From: Flagellimonas sediminis
GTDB taxonomy: Bacteria; Bacteroidota; Bacteroidia; Flavobacteriales; Flavobacteriaceae
Direction of reading: 5' to 3'
Length of the DNA stretch: 64,000 nt
Assembly: GCF_010500845.1 (NCBI RefSeq)
Contig: NZ_JAAAMI010000001.1
Span: 186,001 to 250,000 of the forward strand
A program made the position numbers and the translations under genes. Of the stretch, positions 1 through 7,886 are shown piece by piece (the first letter of the stretch is position 1; each line of letters starts with the position of its first letter). The notes beneath the pieces are model-generated. The model made no database searches. It was not told the DNA's origin and saw only the letters and a list, made by a program, of their open reading frames with translations.

Positions 1-234
1 ACGGCAAGTTCGGACTCCTATAATGTTTTCAATGCCAAACTGGGGTATCGCACACAATTGTCCAACCATATGACTCTGGGTTTGCACACGGGCATCAACA
101 ATATTTTTGACGAAAACTATGCGCAATCCGTCCTTATCAATGCGGTAGGTTTTGGAGGTGCTCAACCCCGCTACTTTTATCCTGGTAACGGACGTAATTT
201 TTATGGTGGGGCACGCTTGTCCTATATATTTTGA
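1..234 (+). CDS. TonB-dependent receptor, C-terminal fragment
   Basis: The window opens inside this gene; frame 1 is open from the first base to a TGA. The 77 visible residues alternate polar and aromatic positions as in outer-membrane beta-strands, include a plug-distal 'GINNIFDENYA'-type segment found near the end of TonB-dependent receptors, and end in Tyr-Ile-Phe, the terminal aromatic expected of an outer-membrane barrel. The substrate cannot be told because plug and N-terminus lie outside the window. The next gene starts 47 bp downstream on the same strand but is unrelated in kind. Confidence 0.8.
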   Translation, partial: TASSDSYNVFNAKLGYRTQLSNHMTLGLHTGINNIFDENYAQSVLINAVGFGGAQPRYFYPGNGRNFYGGARLSYIF

Positions 235-281
235 TGAGTTAAATTTTCTACATTTATACAATCACCTCAATATCAGTACGT

Positions 282-632
282 ATGAACGAAATTGATGCAT
301 ACATTTCCAAGTTTCCAGAAGAGGCACAAGAAATCATGCAAAAGATTCGAATCATTGTTAAAGATGCCTCCCCGGATGCCGTGGAACAAATGGCTTATGG
401 CATGCCGGGCTACAAAACCCATGGTAAACCTTTGGTTTATTTTGCAGGCTATAAGAACCATATCGGACTTTACGCCACCCCTTCGGGGCATGAAAAATTT
501 GCCGAAGAATTGTCAAAGTACAAACAGGGAAAAGGTTCTGTTCAGTTTCCATTGGACCAGCCTATTCCTTTTGATCTCATCAAAAGAATTGTAGTTTTTA
601 GGGTACAGGAAAATGCTTCCAAAGCCAAATAA
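282..632 (+). CDS. DUF1801 (YdhG-like) domain protein
   Basis: A 116-residue cytosolic protein covering a single DUF1801/YdhG-type fold. It has the usual N-terminal 'I..fPe.aqe.m..ir.iv' helix, the 'aYGMPgYk' centre (about residues 38-45) and the 'vYFAGYKNHIGLYATP' strand (about 52-67). The family is frataxin-like in fold and is often listed as an iron chaperone, but its biochemical role is not settled. There is no signal peptide or membrane segment. The ATG at 282 gives the normal family length. It stands alone between the receptor end and a gene with its own promoter. Confidence 0.85.
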   Translation: MNEIDAYISKFPEEAQEIMQKIRIIVKDASPDAVEQMAYGMPGYKTHGKPLVYFAGYKNHIGLYATPSGHEKFAEELSKYKQGKGSVQFPLDQPIPFDLIKRIVVFRVQENASKAK

Positions 633-691
633 GCATCAACCATTTAACTGAATCGGGCAATGTTTCAATAAATTTTTTTCTCTTCTTTCCT

Positions 692-714
692 GTCCATTTC
701 CAAAGGAAATGGAC
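692..714. promoter_or_regulatory. Perfect 10-bp inverted repeat upstream of the amidohydrolase
   Basis: The arms GTCCATTTCC (692-701) and GGAAATGGAC (705-714) are perfect complements around an AAA spacer. No T-run follows on either strand, so it does not look like an intrinsic terminator. It ends 23 bp before the TAnnTTTG element at 738-745, so it sits about where the -33 region would be. A repressor or activator site is an inference. Confidence 0.45.
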
Positions 715-737
715 TTCCATCCACTGGTTTTTAATAT

Positions 738-745
738 TATCTTTG
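738..745 (+). promoter_or_regulatory. Probable -7 promoter element (TATCTTTG)
   Basis: Matches the Bacteroidota sigma-A -7 consensus TAnnTTTG, 67 bp before the amidohydrolase start. No good TTG -33 element is seen 17-23 bp upstream; the palindrome at 692-714 occupies that area. Confidence 0.4.
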
Positions 746-812
746 GAAGAAGCGCGATTTTGCATCGCCCAACCAACTTTATAACCAAAACCCAACTACT
801 AACTCTTTTACA

Positions 813-2240
813 ATGAAAAACCAACTTTTACTCGCTTCCGCATTTGTGCTGATCTCTTCCATTTCCATGGCGCAAAAGGACAAGAAAAAAATGATTGCCG
901 ACCTCGATGCCAAAAAAGATCATTATACCTCCATTGCCAAATTGCTTTGGGAAAATCCAGAGCTGGGTTATTTGGAAGAAAAAAGTTCGGCACTCTTGCA
1001 AGAAGAACTTAAAAAAGAAGGTTTTACCATTGAGGCCGGTGTTGCAGGAATCCCAACCGCATTTACGGCTACGTACGGCTCAGGAACTCCTGTTATTGGG
1101 GTATTGGGAGAATTTGATGCCCTGCCCGGAATGTCCCAGGATGCTGTACCCTTTAGAAAAGCAAGGGTAGTCGATGCTCCCGGACAAGCCTGCGGCCACC
1201 ATTTGTTCGGTACCGGCTCCCTGGCCGCTGCCATCGCTGCCAAGGATTACTTAATAGCATCCGGGAAATCGGGCACCATCCGTTTTTATGGTACTCCCGC
1301 CGAAGAAGGGGGCTCTGGAAAAGTGTATATGGTCCGCGCCGGACTTTTCAATGATGTGGATGCCATTGTTTCTTGGCATGCCGGGGATAAGAACACGGCC
1401 AATCCCAGTACCAATCTCGCCACCATTTCAGGTAAGTTCAGATTTACGGGTAAATCCTCCCATGCCGCCATGGCCCCAGAACTGGGTCGCTCCGCATTGG
1501 ATGGAGTGGAAGGCATGAACGATTTGGTGAACATGCTTCGTGAACATACCACCGAGCCAACCCGAATCCATTATGTAATCACCAAAGGTGGCGACGCCCC
1601 AAACATTGTTCCCAAAGAAGCCGAGGTGTATTACGTGGTTCGCCACTCCAACCGTCTTGAAGTGAAGGCCGTTTGGGACCGAGTGGTAAAAGCCGCTCAA
1701 GGTGCGGCCATCGGTACGGAAACCGAAATGACCTATGAAATCATCGGAGGTACTTATGAAAGATTGCCCAACGAAGCGTTGGAAACCTTGCTGCATGCCA
1801 ATATGACCCTAGTGGGCGGGGTAGACTATACCCCGGAGGACATTGCTTTCGCCAAGGAAATCCAAAAAACATTGGGAACCCCAGGGCCTATTGAAAGTGC
1901 AGGACAGGTGCAACCTATGGAATTTACCCATGGTAAGGCATCCGCAGACACCGGCGATGTAAGCTGGAACACCCCCACAGGAGCCGTTACTGCTGCCACT
2001 TGGGTGCCCGGAACCCCTGCACATAGCTGGCAGGCCGTTGCCGCCGGTGGCACCGATATCGGTTACAAAGGGATGATGGTCGCCGCCAAAACCATGGCGC
2101 TCACCGCTATGGACCTTATCAAAAATCCAAAACTTTTGGAGCAGGTCAAAACCGAATTCAATGAGCGTAGAGGTGCCGATTTTAAATACGAAGCCCTATT
2201 GGGTGATAGGGAGCCTGCTTTGGATTACCGAAAAAATTAA
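813..2240 (+). CDS. Secreted M20 family amidohydrolase (AbgB-like)
   Basis: 475 residues with an N-terminal signal peptide (hydrophobic to about residue 20, cleavage near SMA-QK), so it is periplasmic or surface-exposed. The M20/amidohydrolase core is clear: 'GEFDALPG' at 99-106, metal-ligand 'CGHH' at 127-130, and the catalytic/ligand glutamates in 'GTPAEEGGSGK' at 160-170. A lid/dimerisation segment follows (about 210-330). The family removes acyl or aminoacyl groups from amide-linked substrates; the AbgB branch splits p-aminobenzoyl-glutamate, but the substrate here is not shown. It heads a plus-strand series of secreted hydrolases, with the next gene 5 bp downstream, so cotranscription is likely. 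Confidence 0.88.
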   Translation: MKNQLLLASAFVLISSISMAQKDKKKMIADLDAKKDHYTSIAKLLWENPELGYLEEKSSALLQEELKKEGFTIEAGVAGIPTAFTATYGSGTPVIGVLGEFDALPGMSQDAVPFRKARVVDAPGQACGHHLFGTGSLAAAIAAKDYLIASGKSGTIRFYGTPAEEGGSGKVYMVRAGLFNDVDAIVSWHAGDKNTANPSTNLATISGKFRFTGKSSHAAMAPELGRSALDGVEGMNDLVNMLREHTTEPTRIHYVITKGGDAPNIVPKEAEVYYVVRHSNRLEVKAVWDRVVKAAQGAAIGTETEMTYEIIGGTYERLPNEALETLLHANMTLVGGVDYTPEDIAFAKEIQKTLGTPGPIESAGQVQPMEFTHGKASADTGDVSWNTPTGAVTAATWVPGTPAHSWQAVAAGGTDIGYKGMMVAAKTMALTAMDLIKNPKLLEQVKTEFNERRGADFKYEALLGDREPALDYRKN

Positions 2241-2245
2241 ACCTC

Positions 2246-3226
2246 ATGAAAAGCCATTCCGTACTTCTTGTTGCCCTTTTTTGTTTGATGGGTTGCAAGC
2301 AACAACCCGAACCGGTTACCCCCATATTTGAACACGACATAACCAAAGGGCCAAAACCTTGGACCAATGAAGTCTTTGAGCCAACAGAGGAAGACTTCAC
2401 CTTTGCTATCATCTCTGACCTCAATGGCGGGGAGCGCGAGGGAGTGTATGCCACGGCCGTTCAACAACTGAACCAGCTGGACCCCACCTTTGTGCTTAGT
2501 GTTGGGGACCTTATTGATGGTGGTACCGAAGTGGATTCCATATTGACCAAGGAATGGGACTCCTTTGATGAACGCACGGCCAAACTGAACATGCCCTTTT
2601 TCCATTTGGGAGGCAACCATGATTTGACCAACCCGAAAATGAGGGAGTTCTGGGAAAATCGTTTTGGTCCCCGTTATTATCATTTTGTGTATGATGATGT
2701 GCTTTTTCTGATGATGGATTCCGAAGATTACGAGGAAAAACGGATGATGGAAATCTATGAGGCCCGTGCCAAGGCACTAAAGATCATCTCGGGGGAAATT
2801 GAGGGAAAATATGAGGAATCAGAATACTACAGCATGCCCGAACGTAGTATTGGCGGCATGAGCAATGCCCAGTTGGGTTATTTTACCGAAGTTTTGAAAA
2901 AATATCCCGATGTAAAATGGACGTTCGTGCTGATGCACAAGCCTTTGTGGATGCGGGAAGACGAAAAGGGCCTTGGACCGTTGGAAGATGTGTTGGCAGA
3001 CCGTGACTATACGGTTATCAATGGGCATTTCCATTCGTTTTCCAACCGTATTCGAAAAGGGCACAGTTACACCATGCTGGGTACTACGGGAGGAAGCCAA
3101 AATCCTCAAGACTCCATGGCTTTTGATCACGTGACCTTGGTGCGGATGGCCAAACAACCCGTAATCACCCACTTAAAAATGGCGGGCATCCTGAATGAAC
3201 AGGGTACTGTCCCTTCGGGCCAATAA
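2246..3226 (+). CDS. Metallophosphoesterase lipoprotein (calcineurin-like)
   Basis: 326 residues with a lipobox (LFCLMGC, Cys17), so probably membrane-anchored outside the cytoplasm. The calcineurin-like metal motifs run in order: 'SDLNGGERE' (57-65), 'GDLIDGG', 'GGNHDLTN', 'LMHKPLW' and 'NGHFHSF'. The first motif has Asn60 where D-x-H is usual, a change that may alter the metal site. It starts 5 bp after the M20 hydrolase and probably shares its transcript. A phosphoester substrate is expected from the family; the actual one is unknown. Confidence 0.87.
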   Translation: MKSHSVLLVALFCLMGCKQQPEPVTPIFEHDITKGPKPWTNEVFEPTEEDFTFAIISDLNGGEREGVYATAVQQLNQLDPTFVLSVGDLIDGGTEVDSILTKEWDSFDERTAKLNMPFFHLGGNHDLTNPKMREFWENRFGPRYYHFVYDDVLFLMMDSEDYEEKRMMEIYEARAKALKIISGEIEGKYEESEYYSMPERSIGGMSNAQLGYFTEVLKKYPDVKWTFVLMHKPLWMREDEKGLGPLEDVLADRDYTVINGHFHSFSNRIRKGHSYTMLGTTGGSQNPQDSMAFDHVTLVRMAKQPVITHLKMAGILNEQGTVPSGQ

Positions 3227-3277
3227 GGTTTTTCGTTATATTTAAAACCTAATCACACCAAACGAACTCAAATACTG

Positions 3278-4750
3278 ATGAAAAACTCCCTTACCCTTTG
3301 TTTTGCTTTTCTGCTGGCCGGAATCCTTTCGGCGCAGACCGATGAAGAAAAAGCGGCTTCCACCGTAAACGTGAACACCATAAAAAGCCACATTTATTTT
3401 TTGGCGGACGATCTTTTGGAAGGTCGCGAAGCAGGAACACGGGGCAATAAGATTGCCGCCAGTTACTTGTCCAACGAACTGCGCAGAAATGGGGCCGTTC
3501 CCATTCCAGGAACCGATTCCTATTACCAAAAATTTAATTTGGTACAGACGGGTGCCCCAAACTTTTTGGAGCTGACCCTGAACGGTGTAGCCTATCCGTT
3601 GCTTGCCTCCTTTACCATGCCCACCACAGAGCAATCAGGGGAGGCGGTGTTTTTGGGCTATGGCACCGAAGCAGATTTCAATGGAAAAGATCTGAAAGGC
3701 AAAATGGTAGTGGTCCTTGGGGGGAGCGCTGCTGGACAAGATCCAGGTCAAATGTTCCGAAGCAGCAGGGAAAAGATAGAAAGAGCCAAAACCATGGATG
3801 CCAAGGGGCTGTTGGAATTGGTTCAGTTTGAGGAAGGTCTTTGGACCCGTATACAACATTATATGGGCAGTCGCACCGAAGTGAAAGATCCCAATGATAC
3901 TTCTGAAAGTGTTGAAATTCCCCATGTTTGGGTGAACACAAAAACCAGCGACCCTGGTTTTGAAAAAGGTAAAAAGCTATCCTATAGTTTAAAATCGGAT
4001 GGGCAGACCAAGACCACCTTGCATACCCAAAATGTGGTGGCCATCATGGAAGGGTCCGATCCACAACTCAAAAACGAATATGTGATCTACTCCGCCCATT
4101 ATGATCATGTGGGCATTGGCCAACCGAATGCCGAAGGGGATTCCATTTACAACGGAGCCCGCGACAATGCCATTGGCGTAACCGCTGTGCTTTCCATGGC
4201 GGAAAATTTGAGCAAGTACCCTACCAAACGTTCTGCCTTGTTCATTTTGTTCACTGGAGAGGAAAAGGGCTTGTTAGGAAGCGAATACTATGCGGAGCAT
4301 CCCATGATTCCCTTGGAGCAAGTATCGTACTGCTTCAATACCGATGGCGGTGGTTATAACGATACTTCTTTGGCTACTATTATTGGACTGGAACGCACTT
4401 CTGCCCAATCCTTGATTGAAAAAGGCGCCTCCACGTTTGGCCTAAAGGCCATTGGTGATCCCGCACCCGAACAGGGATTGTTTGACCGAAGTGACAACGT
4501 AAGTTTTGCCAAAAAAGGGATTCCCGCCCCTACCTATTCCACTGGGTTCAGCAGTTTTAACGACGAAATCTTTAAATACTACCATCAAGCCAGTGACGAA
4601 GCTGACTCCTTGGATTACGGGTATTTGCTCAAATTTTACCAAGGGTATGTCCTCTCCGGGCGATTGATTGCCAATACCCCTGACAAATTGTTTTGGAATG
4701 CAGGCGACAAATATGAAGAGGCTGGGAAGGCGTTGTATGGGATGAAATAA
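3278..4750 (+). CDS. Secreted M28 family zinc peptidase
   Basis: 490 residues with a signal peptide cut near Ala19-Gln20. The C-terminal half carries the M28 two-zinc site: 'HYDH' at 274-277, Asp296 in 'GARDNAIG', the Glu pair at 328-329 in 'TGEEKGLLGSE', and Asp356. Residues about 100-250 form an inserted PA-like region ('GYGTEADFNGKDLKGKMVVV') as in many exported aminopeptidases. It probably removes N-terminal residues from peptides outside the cytoplasm. It follows two other exported hydrolases on the same strand. Confidence 0.9.
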   Translation: MKNSLTLCFAFLLAGILSAQTDEEKAASTVNVNTIKSHIYFLADDLLEGREAGTRGNKIAASYLSNELRRNGAVPIPGTDSYYQKFNLVQTGAPNFLELTLNGVAYPLLASFTMPTTEQSGEAVFLGYGTEADFNGKDLKGKMVVVLGGSAAGQDPGQMFRSSREKIERAKTMDAKGLLELVQFEEGLWTRIQHYMGSRTEVKDPNDTSESVEIPHVWVNTKTSDPGFEKGKKLSYSLKSDGQTKTTLHTQNVVAIMEGSDPQLKNEYVIYSAHYDHVGIGQPNAEGDSIYNGARDNAIGVTAVLSMAENLSKYPTKRSALFILFTGEEKGLLGSEYYAEHPMIPLEQVSYCFNTDGGGYNDTSLATIIGLERTSAQSLIEKGASTFGLKAIGDPAPEQGLFDRSDNVSFAKKGIPAPTYSTGFSSFNDEIFKYYHQASDEADSLDYGYLLKFYQGYVLSGRLIANTPDKLFWNAGDKYEEAGKALYGMK

Positions 4751-4814
4751 TAGAAATTAAATCTAGGTTTATTTCAATATTAAGATTCCCCTTACAATTT
4801 CGGATTTCGTTTGT

Positions 4815-4822
4815 TATATTTG
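4815..4822 (+). promoter_or_regulatory. Probable -7 promoter element (TATATTTG)
   Basis: Exact TAnnTTTG match 28 bp before the ATG at 4851. No clear TTG lies 17-23 bp upstream. It supports a separate transcript for the small secreted protein. Confidence 0.45.
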
Positions 4823-4850
4823 AATCACAATCAAATTGAAATACAAGTCA

Positions 4851-5423
4851 ATGAAAAAATTGTTTGTTTTGGCCTTGCTGTCCATGGGGTTTGCGATCAG
4901 TTCCTTTGCCCAACAAGAAGATTCAAATGCTGCATATAAACCTACTGCATTTATACTTGATCTATTGGCCAAAAATGATAGCCTAAAATTGATCTATGAC
5001 CAAACGAAACACCAATTGACCAACGAACAGCTTTCCAATATTTTTGCCAAAACCGAAAATAAGGAATACAACACCAAGCAAACCCAAGCTGCACTTCAAT
5101 TGACAGCGGCTTTGGGAGATAGCTGGGTTTTCACAGACACCGTCAGTCCGGAAAATCGGTTGAACTTCAAAAGTATTGAAGAGTTCTTGAAGTTCAGGGA
5201 TGGATTTCCAATTTCAAGTAAAGCCTCATTTAATGATGACTACACACTTAAAAGACAAGAAACCACCTTTAGGAATGGTGTGAAAGAAATTATTGAAAAG
5301 GATGCCAACGGCAACTATATAAAAACTACCATAACTGCGCAGGGAGTCAAAACCGTTGAAAAAATCAAGGACATTTCAAGCTACAATACCGCTACAGTGT
5401 CAGTGCAACGCAACAACAATTAG
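4851..5423 (+). CDS. Secreted protein of unknown function
   Basis: I do not recognise the family. The chosen ATG gives 190 residues beginning MKKLFVLALL with a typical signal peptide ending near FAQQ; an in-frame TTG at 4836 is possible but would add five residues ahead of the signal. The mature protein is hydrophilic, with no cysteines or repeats, and its C-terminal third is strand-like and rich in Thr/Lys ('DANGNYIKTTITAQGVKTVEK'-type). A promoter element lies just upstream and a 444-bp repeat-bearing gap follows. Confidence 0.7.
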   Translation: MKKLFVLALLSMGFAISSFAQQEDSNAAYKPTAFILDLLAKNDSLKLIYDQTKHQLTNEQLSNIFAKTENKEYNTKQTQAALQLTAALGDSWVFTDTVSPENRLNFKSIEEFLKFRDGFPISSKASFNDDYTLKRQETTFRNGVKEIIEKDANGNYIKTTITAQGVKTVEKIKDISSYNTATVSVQRNNN

Positions 5424-5513
5424 TTACAAACCAATAATCGTTTTATTCTTCTTAACACCGTCACCTCATCTTGCAATTCTTCTTACTCTAAAGTTCCCTG
5501 TTCTAAAAAATTC

Positions 5514-5586
5514 GTCACCCTGAATTCAGTTCAGGGTCACATCTTCATAACCAAAAGATGGGATGCTGAAACCAGTTCAGCATGAC
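5514..5586. repeat. Palindromic intergenic repeat, copy 1
   Basis: Two hairpins in series. The first has arms ACCCTGAA / TTCAGGGT around TTCAG; the second has arms ATGCTGAA / TTCAGCAT around ACCAG. A linker 'cataaccaaaagatg' lies between them. The same order recurs at 5662-5748. Repeats of this GTCA-x-CTGAA...TTCAG type are widespread between flavobacterial genes (general knowledge). Confidence 0.75.
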
Positions 5587-5661
5587 GTTTGCTTTACTAT
5601 TAAACATCCTAATTGTTACTGAGGAAACAAATCAATTGCTACTATTACTTTTTAGGATTTT

Positions 5662-5748
5662 GTCACCCTGAATTTAGTTCAGGGTCCCATCCCCATAACC
5701 AAAAGATGAGATGCTGAAACAATCCCAATAGTTATCGGGACAGCATGA
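5662..5748. repeat. Palindromic intergenic repeat, copy 2 with inner palindrome
   Basis: Same layout as copy 1: CCCTGAA / TTCAGGG hairpin, shared linker, then an ATGCTG / CAGCAT stem. In this copy the second loop is enlarged by about 20 bp and itself contains an imperfect palindrome, TCCC-aatagttatc-GGGA. It therefore looks like one repeat unit nested in another. Confidence 0.7.
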
Positions 5749-5835
5749 CCTTTACACCTTTCATCCTTAACCCTTTTACCCCACAAACCCTTCACCCACA
5801 ACCTTTTACCCAACCTATTTTGAAATTTCAATTAA

Positions 5836-5857
5836 TATTTAGATATTTATCTAAATA
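5836..5857. promoter_or_regulatory. Operator of the ArsR/SdpR-like repressor
   Basis: Perfect inverted repeat, arms TATTTAGATA and TATCTAAATA separated by TT, ending 10 bp before the repressor ATG. The size and AT-rich dyad fit a winged-helix dimer. Autorepression is inferred from position and from the known behaviour of SdpR. Confidence 0.7.
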
Positions 5858-5867
5858 ACTAATCAAA

Positions 5868-6128
5868 ATGAATTCGCTGTTCAAGGCCCTTAATGATGAA
5901 ACCCGCAGGCAGATTGTGGAACTGCTCAAGGAAAAGGACATGAACGCAGGGGAGATTGCTGAACGTTTCAACATTTCAAAACCCAGTATTTCGCATCATC
6001 TGGACATTCTGCGCCAAGCGGACCTGGTCACCAGTGAAAAAAAAGGACAGTTTGTGGAATACTCCCTCAACACCACCATTTTGGAAGATCTATTCAATTG
6101 GATACTCACCTTAAAAAATAAACCATGA
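5868..6128 (+). CDS. ArsR-family winged-helix repressor (SdpR-like)
   Basis: 86 residues, all one winged-helix domain: 'FKALNDETRRQIVELL' at 5-20, the recognition region 'NISKPSISHHLDILRQADLV' at 38-57 and a wing about 58-70. No cysteine metal site is present, which fits the SdpR/autorepressor branch and not the metal-sensing ArsR proteins. The next gene overlaps it by 4 bp (ATGA at 6125) and encodes an SdpI-like protein, the same pairing as Bacillus sdpRI. A palindromic operator lies at 5836-5857. Confidence 0.88.
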   Translation: MNSLFKALNDETRRQIVELLKEKDMNAGEIAERFNISKPSISHHLDILRQADLVTSEKKGQFVEYSLNTTILEDLFNWILTLKNKP

Positions 6129-6772
6129 AGCTAAAAAAAGAACTCCCGTTGATCGGCATTGTATTGCTTCCTTTTCTGTATTTGGCTTACGTATGGGACC
6201 AGCTTCCCGAGCAGGTTCCACTGCATTACAACCTAAAAGGCGAAGTGGACCGCTATGGCGACAAATCGGAACTGATCATGATTCCTATTTTGTTACCGCT
6301 CTTGATCTATGTCATCTTTTTGGCCGTGCCCTACATCGACCCAAAAAAGCAGATCCAAAAAATGGGGAGCAAATACGACAACTTAAAACTGATTCTTACC
6401 GCATTCATGTCGGGCTTGGCATTGTTCATCATCTATTCCACCAAAAATGGCAGCATGGGCAACCCGAACATCATTTTCATGATCTGCGGTGTTCTGTTTG
6501 TGGTTTTGGGCAATTATTTCAAGACGATCAAGGCCAATTATTTTATTGGCATCCGCACGCCATGGACCTTGGAAAACGAATCTATCTGGAAAGAAACCCA
6601 CAAACTAGGGGGCAAGGTATGGTTCGTTGGTGGACTTTTGATCATCATCTGTAGCCTTGTACTGGCAAATGATGTGAACTTTAAGGTGTTTATGGGTATC
6701 ACCATCATCATTGCACTGATCCCAGTGGTGTATTCCTATTTATTATATCGAAAAGAACAAAAAGCAGCTTAA
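6125..6772 (+). CDS. SdpI-like multi-pass membrane protein (DUF1648)
   Basis: 215 residues with about six membrane helices. The N-terminal DUF1648 motif is clear: 'LPEQVPLHYNLKGEVDRYGDKS' region at 28-49, between the first two helices. The 'NYFIGIRTPWTLENESIWKETHKLGGKVWF' segment (about 138-167) is the SdpI/YhfL signature. In Bacillus, SdpI gives immunity to the SdpC toxin and sequesters SdpR. No SdpC-like toxin gene is near, so the role here may be envelope-stress sensing. It is translationally coupled to the repressor. Confidence 0.88.
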   Translation: MKLKKELPLIGIVLLPFLYLAYVWDQLPEQVPLHYNLKGEVDRYGDKSELIMIPILLPLLIYVIFLAVPYIDPKKQIQKMGSKYDNLKLILTAFMSGLALFIIYSTKNGSMGNPNIIFMICGVLFVVLGNYFKTIKANYFIGIRTPWTLENESIWKETHKLGGKVWFVGGLLIIICSLVLANDVNFKVFMGITIIIALIPVVYSYLLYRKEQKAA

Positions 6773-6814
6773 AAGCCACTTTATTGCCCTAATTTTAAGC
6801 TAGTAATCCCTAAA

Positions 6815-7216
6815 ATGAGGGCCATGATCGTAAAGAACAGTTTTTTGATCTTTAAAAAAGATTTCAAACACCGCACATGGTTAGACTGGATACAGTCCCA
6901 CATCATGTATGCACCTCCACCCTTTCGGTTCAAAGGTTCCGTAACTTTTGATGCCAACGGCATCAGTTTTGTAGGGTTCGATATTTTTCATGATACCGAA
7001 GTGCAGTTCAACATCCCCAAAAACGAGATTCAACAGTTGTACCACGGTTATGATGAAACCTTCAGTACTTTCCAAACACGGGGTTCCGGCACTACCTGGG
7101 CGCCCATACGGTTCACCTTTGCCCATGAAAACCCCTTGTACCTCATCTCCGAGTTCAATGGTATCTACTCTGCCAATGAAGAACTTTTTGAAGAGTTGAA
7201 AATGTGGCTGACCTAG
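6815..7216 (+). CDS. Conserved-looking hypothetical protein
   Basis: 133 residues (130 if the second ATG at 6824 is used). I do not recognise a family. The N-terminus is basic and not a signal peptide; the rest alternates strands and loops, with aromatic-rich stretches ('FRFKGSVTFDANGISFVGFDIF', about 38-59) and a C-terminal helix ending 'LFEELKMWLT'. It may be a cytosolic PH-like or small beta-barrel domain, a guess from pattern only. It lies 42 bp after the SdpI-like gene on the same strand. Confidence 0.65.
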   Translation: MRAMIVKNSFLIFKKDFKHRTWLDWIQSHIMYAPPPFRFKGSVTFDANGISFVGFDIFHDTEVQFNIPKNEIQQLYHGYDETFSTFQTRGSGTTWAPIRFTFAHENPLYLISEFNGIYSANEELFEELKMWLT

Positions 7217-7270
7217 AACCACGTTTCCCGCGTAATTCGTATCTTAGTTACCGCATCGTACCGAAACCTA

Positions 7271-7783
7271 ATGAGGCTGACCATCCCATTTATCCTGATA
7301 GCATTGCTCACCGCTTGCGAAGAAAGAGCGCCAAAAGAAGTGAGTTCCGTGGACCCTGTCAATTGGAACAACCGCAAAGCGGATTTTTCTAAGGTCGATT
7401 CGTTGGTGATGGGCACTTCTTACCTTTCGGTGTATTCGGAAATTTATAGTGAAACAGAGCATCGCACGCATCACCTCACCAGCACCATCAGCATGCGTAA
7501 CACTAACCTAAAGGACACCATTTACATCAACAAGGCCGAATATTTTAATACCCATGGCACGTCCATCCGTACTTATTTTGATTTCCCCATCTACATTAAA
7601 CCCATGGAAACGGTTGAAATCGTGATTGATGAAAAAGACCGATCCGGGGGAACAGGTGCCAACTTTTTATTTCAATGGGCCACTAAACCCACTTCCCACG
7701 AACCCTATTTTGAAGGAGTGATGATTTCTACTTCCGGGCAACAAGGCCTATCCTTTACCACCCAAGGCAGAAGGGTAGAGTAA
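7271..7783 (+). CDS. DUF3124 lipoprotein
   Basis: 170 residues with a signal peptide and lipobox (LLTAC, Cys15). The mature part matches the DUF3124 pattern: 'YSEIYSETEHRTHHLTSTISMRNTN' (about 55-79), 'IYINKAEYFNTHG', the 'PMETVEIVIDEKDRSGGTGANFLFQW' segment (about 115-140) and 'PYFEGVMIST'. The family is made of envelope proteins of unknown function, and nothing in the neighbourhood suggests a partner. Confidence 0.8.
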   Translation: MRLTIPFILIALLTACEERAPKEVSSVDPVNWNNRKADFSKVDSLVMGTSYLSVYSEIYSETEHRTHHLTSTISMRNTNLKDTIYINKAEYFNTHGTSIRTYFDFPIYIKPMETVEIVIDEKDRSGGTGANFLFQWATKPTSHEPYFEGVMISTSGQQGLSFTTQGRRVE

Positions 7784-7886
7784 GGTAACCAAGAACATTT
7801 ATCATGGGATTACTCCCCTGATTTGAGTATCTTGTAAGATAATTTTTGGAGCATTTTTATTGCTCCCAGCACATAAAAACTTCACT

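Larger units (their letters stand above)
5424..5867. other. Intergenic region with palindromic repeats and C-rich stretch
   Basis: No credible gene is seen. It holds two copies of a palindromic repeat (5514-5586 and 5662-5748), a strand-asymmetric C-rich run at about 5766-5818 made of loose AACCCTTTTACCC-like units, and the operator of the following repressor gene. Confidence 0.7.

Noticed and set aside
5868..6772. Complete Sdp toxin-immunity operon
   Set aside because: No SdpA, SdpB or SdpC-like reading frame is present near the pair.
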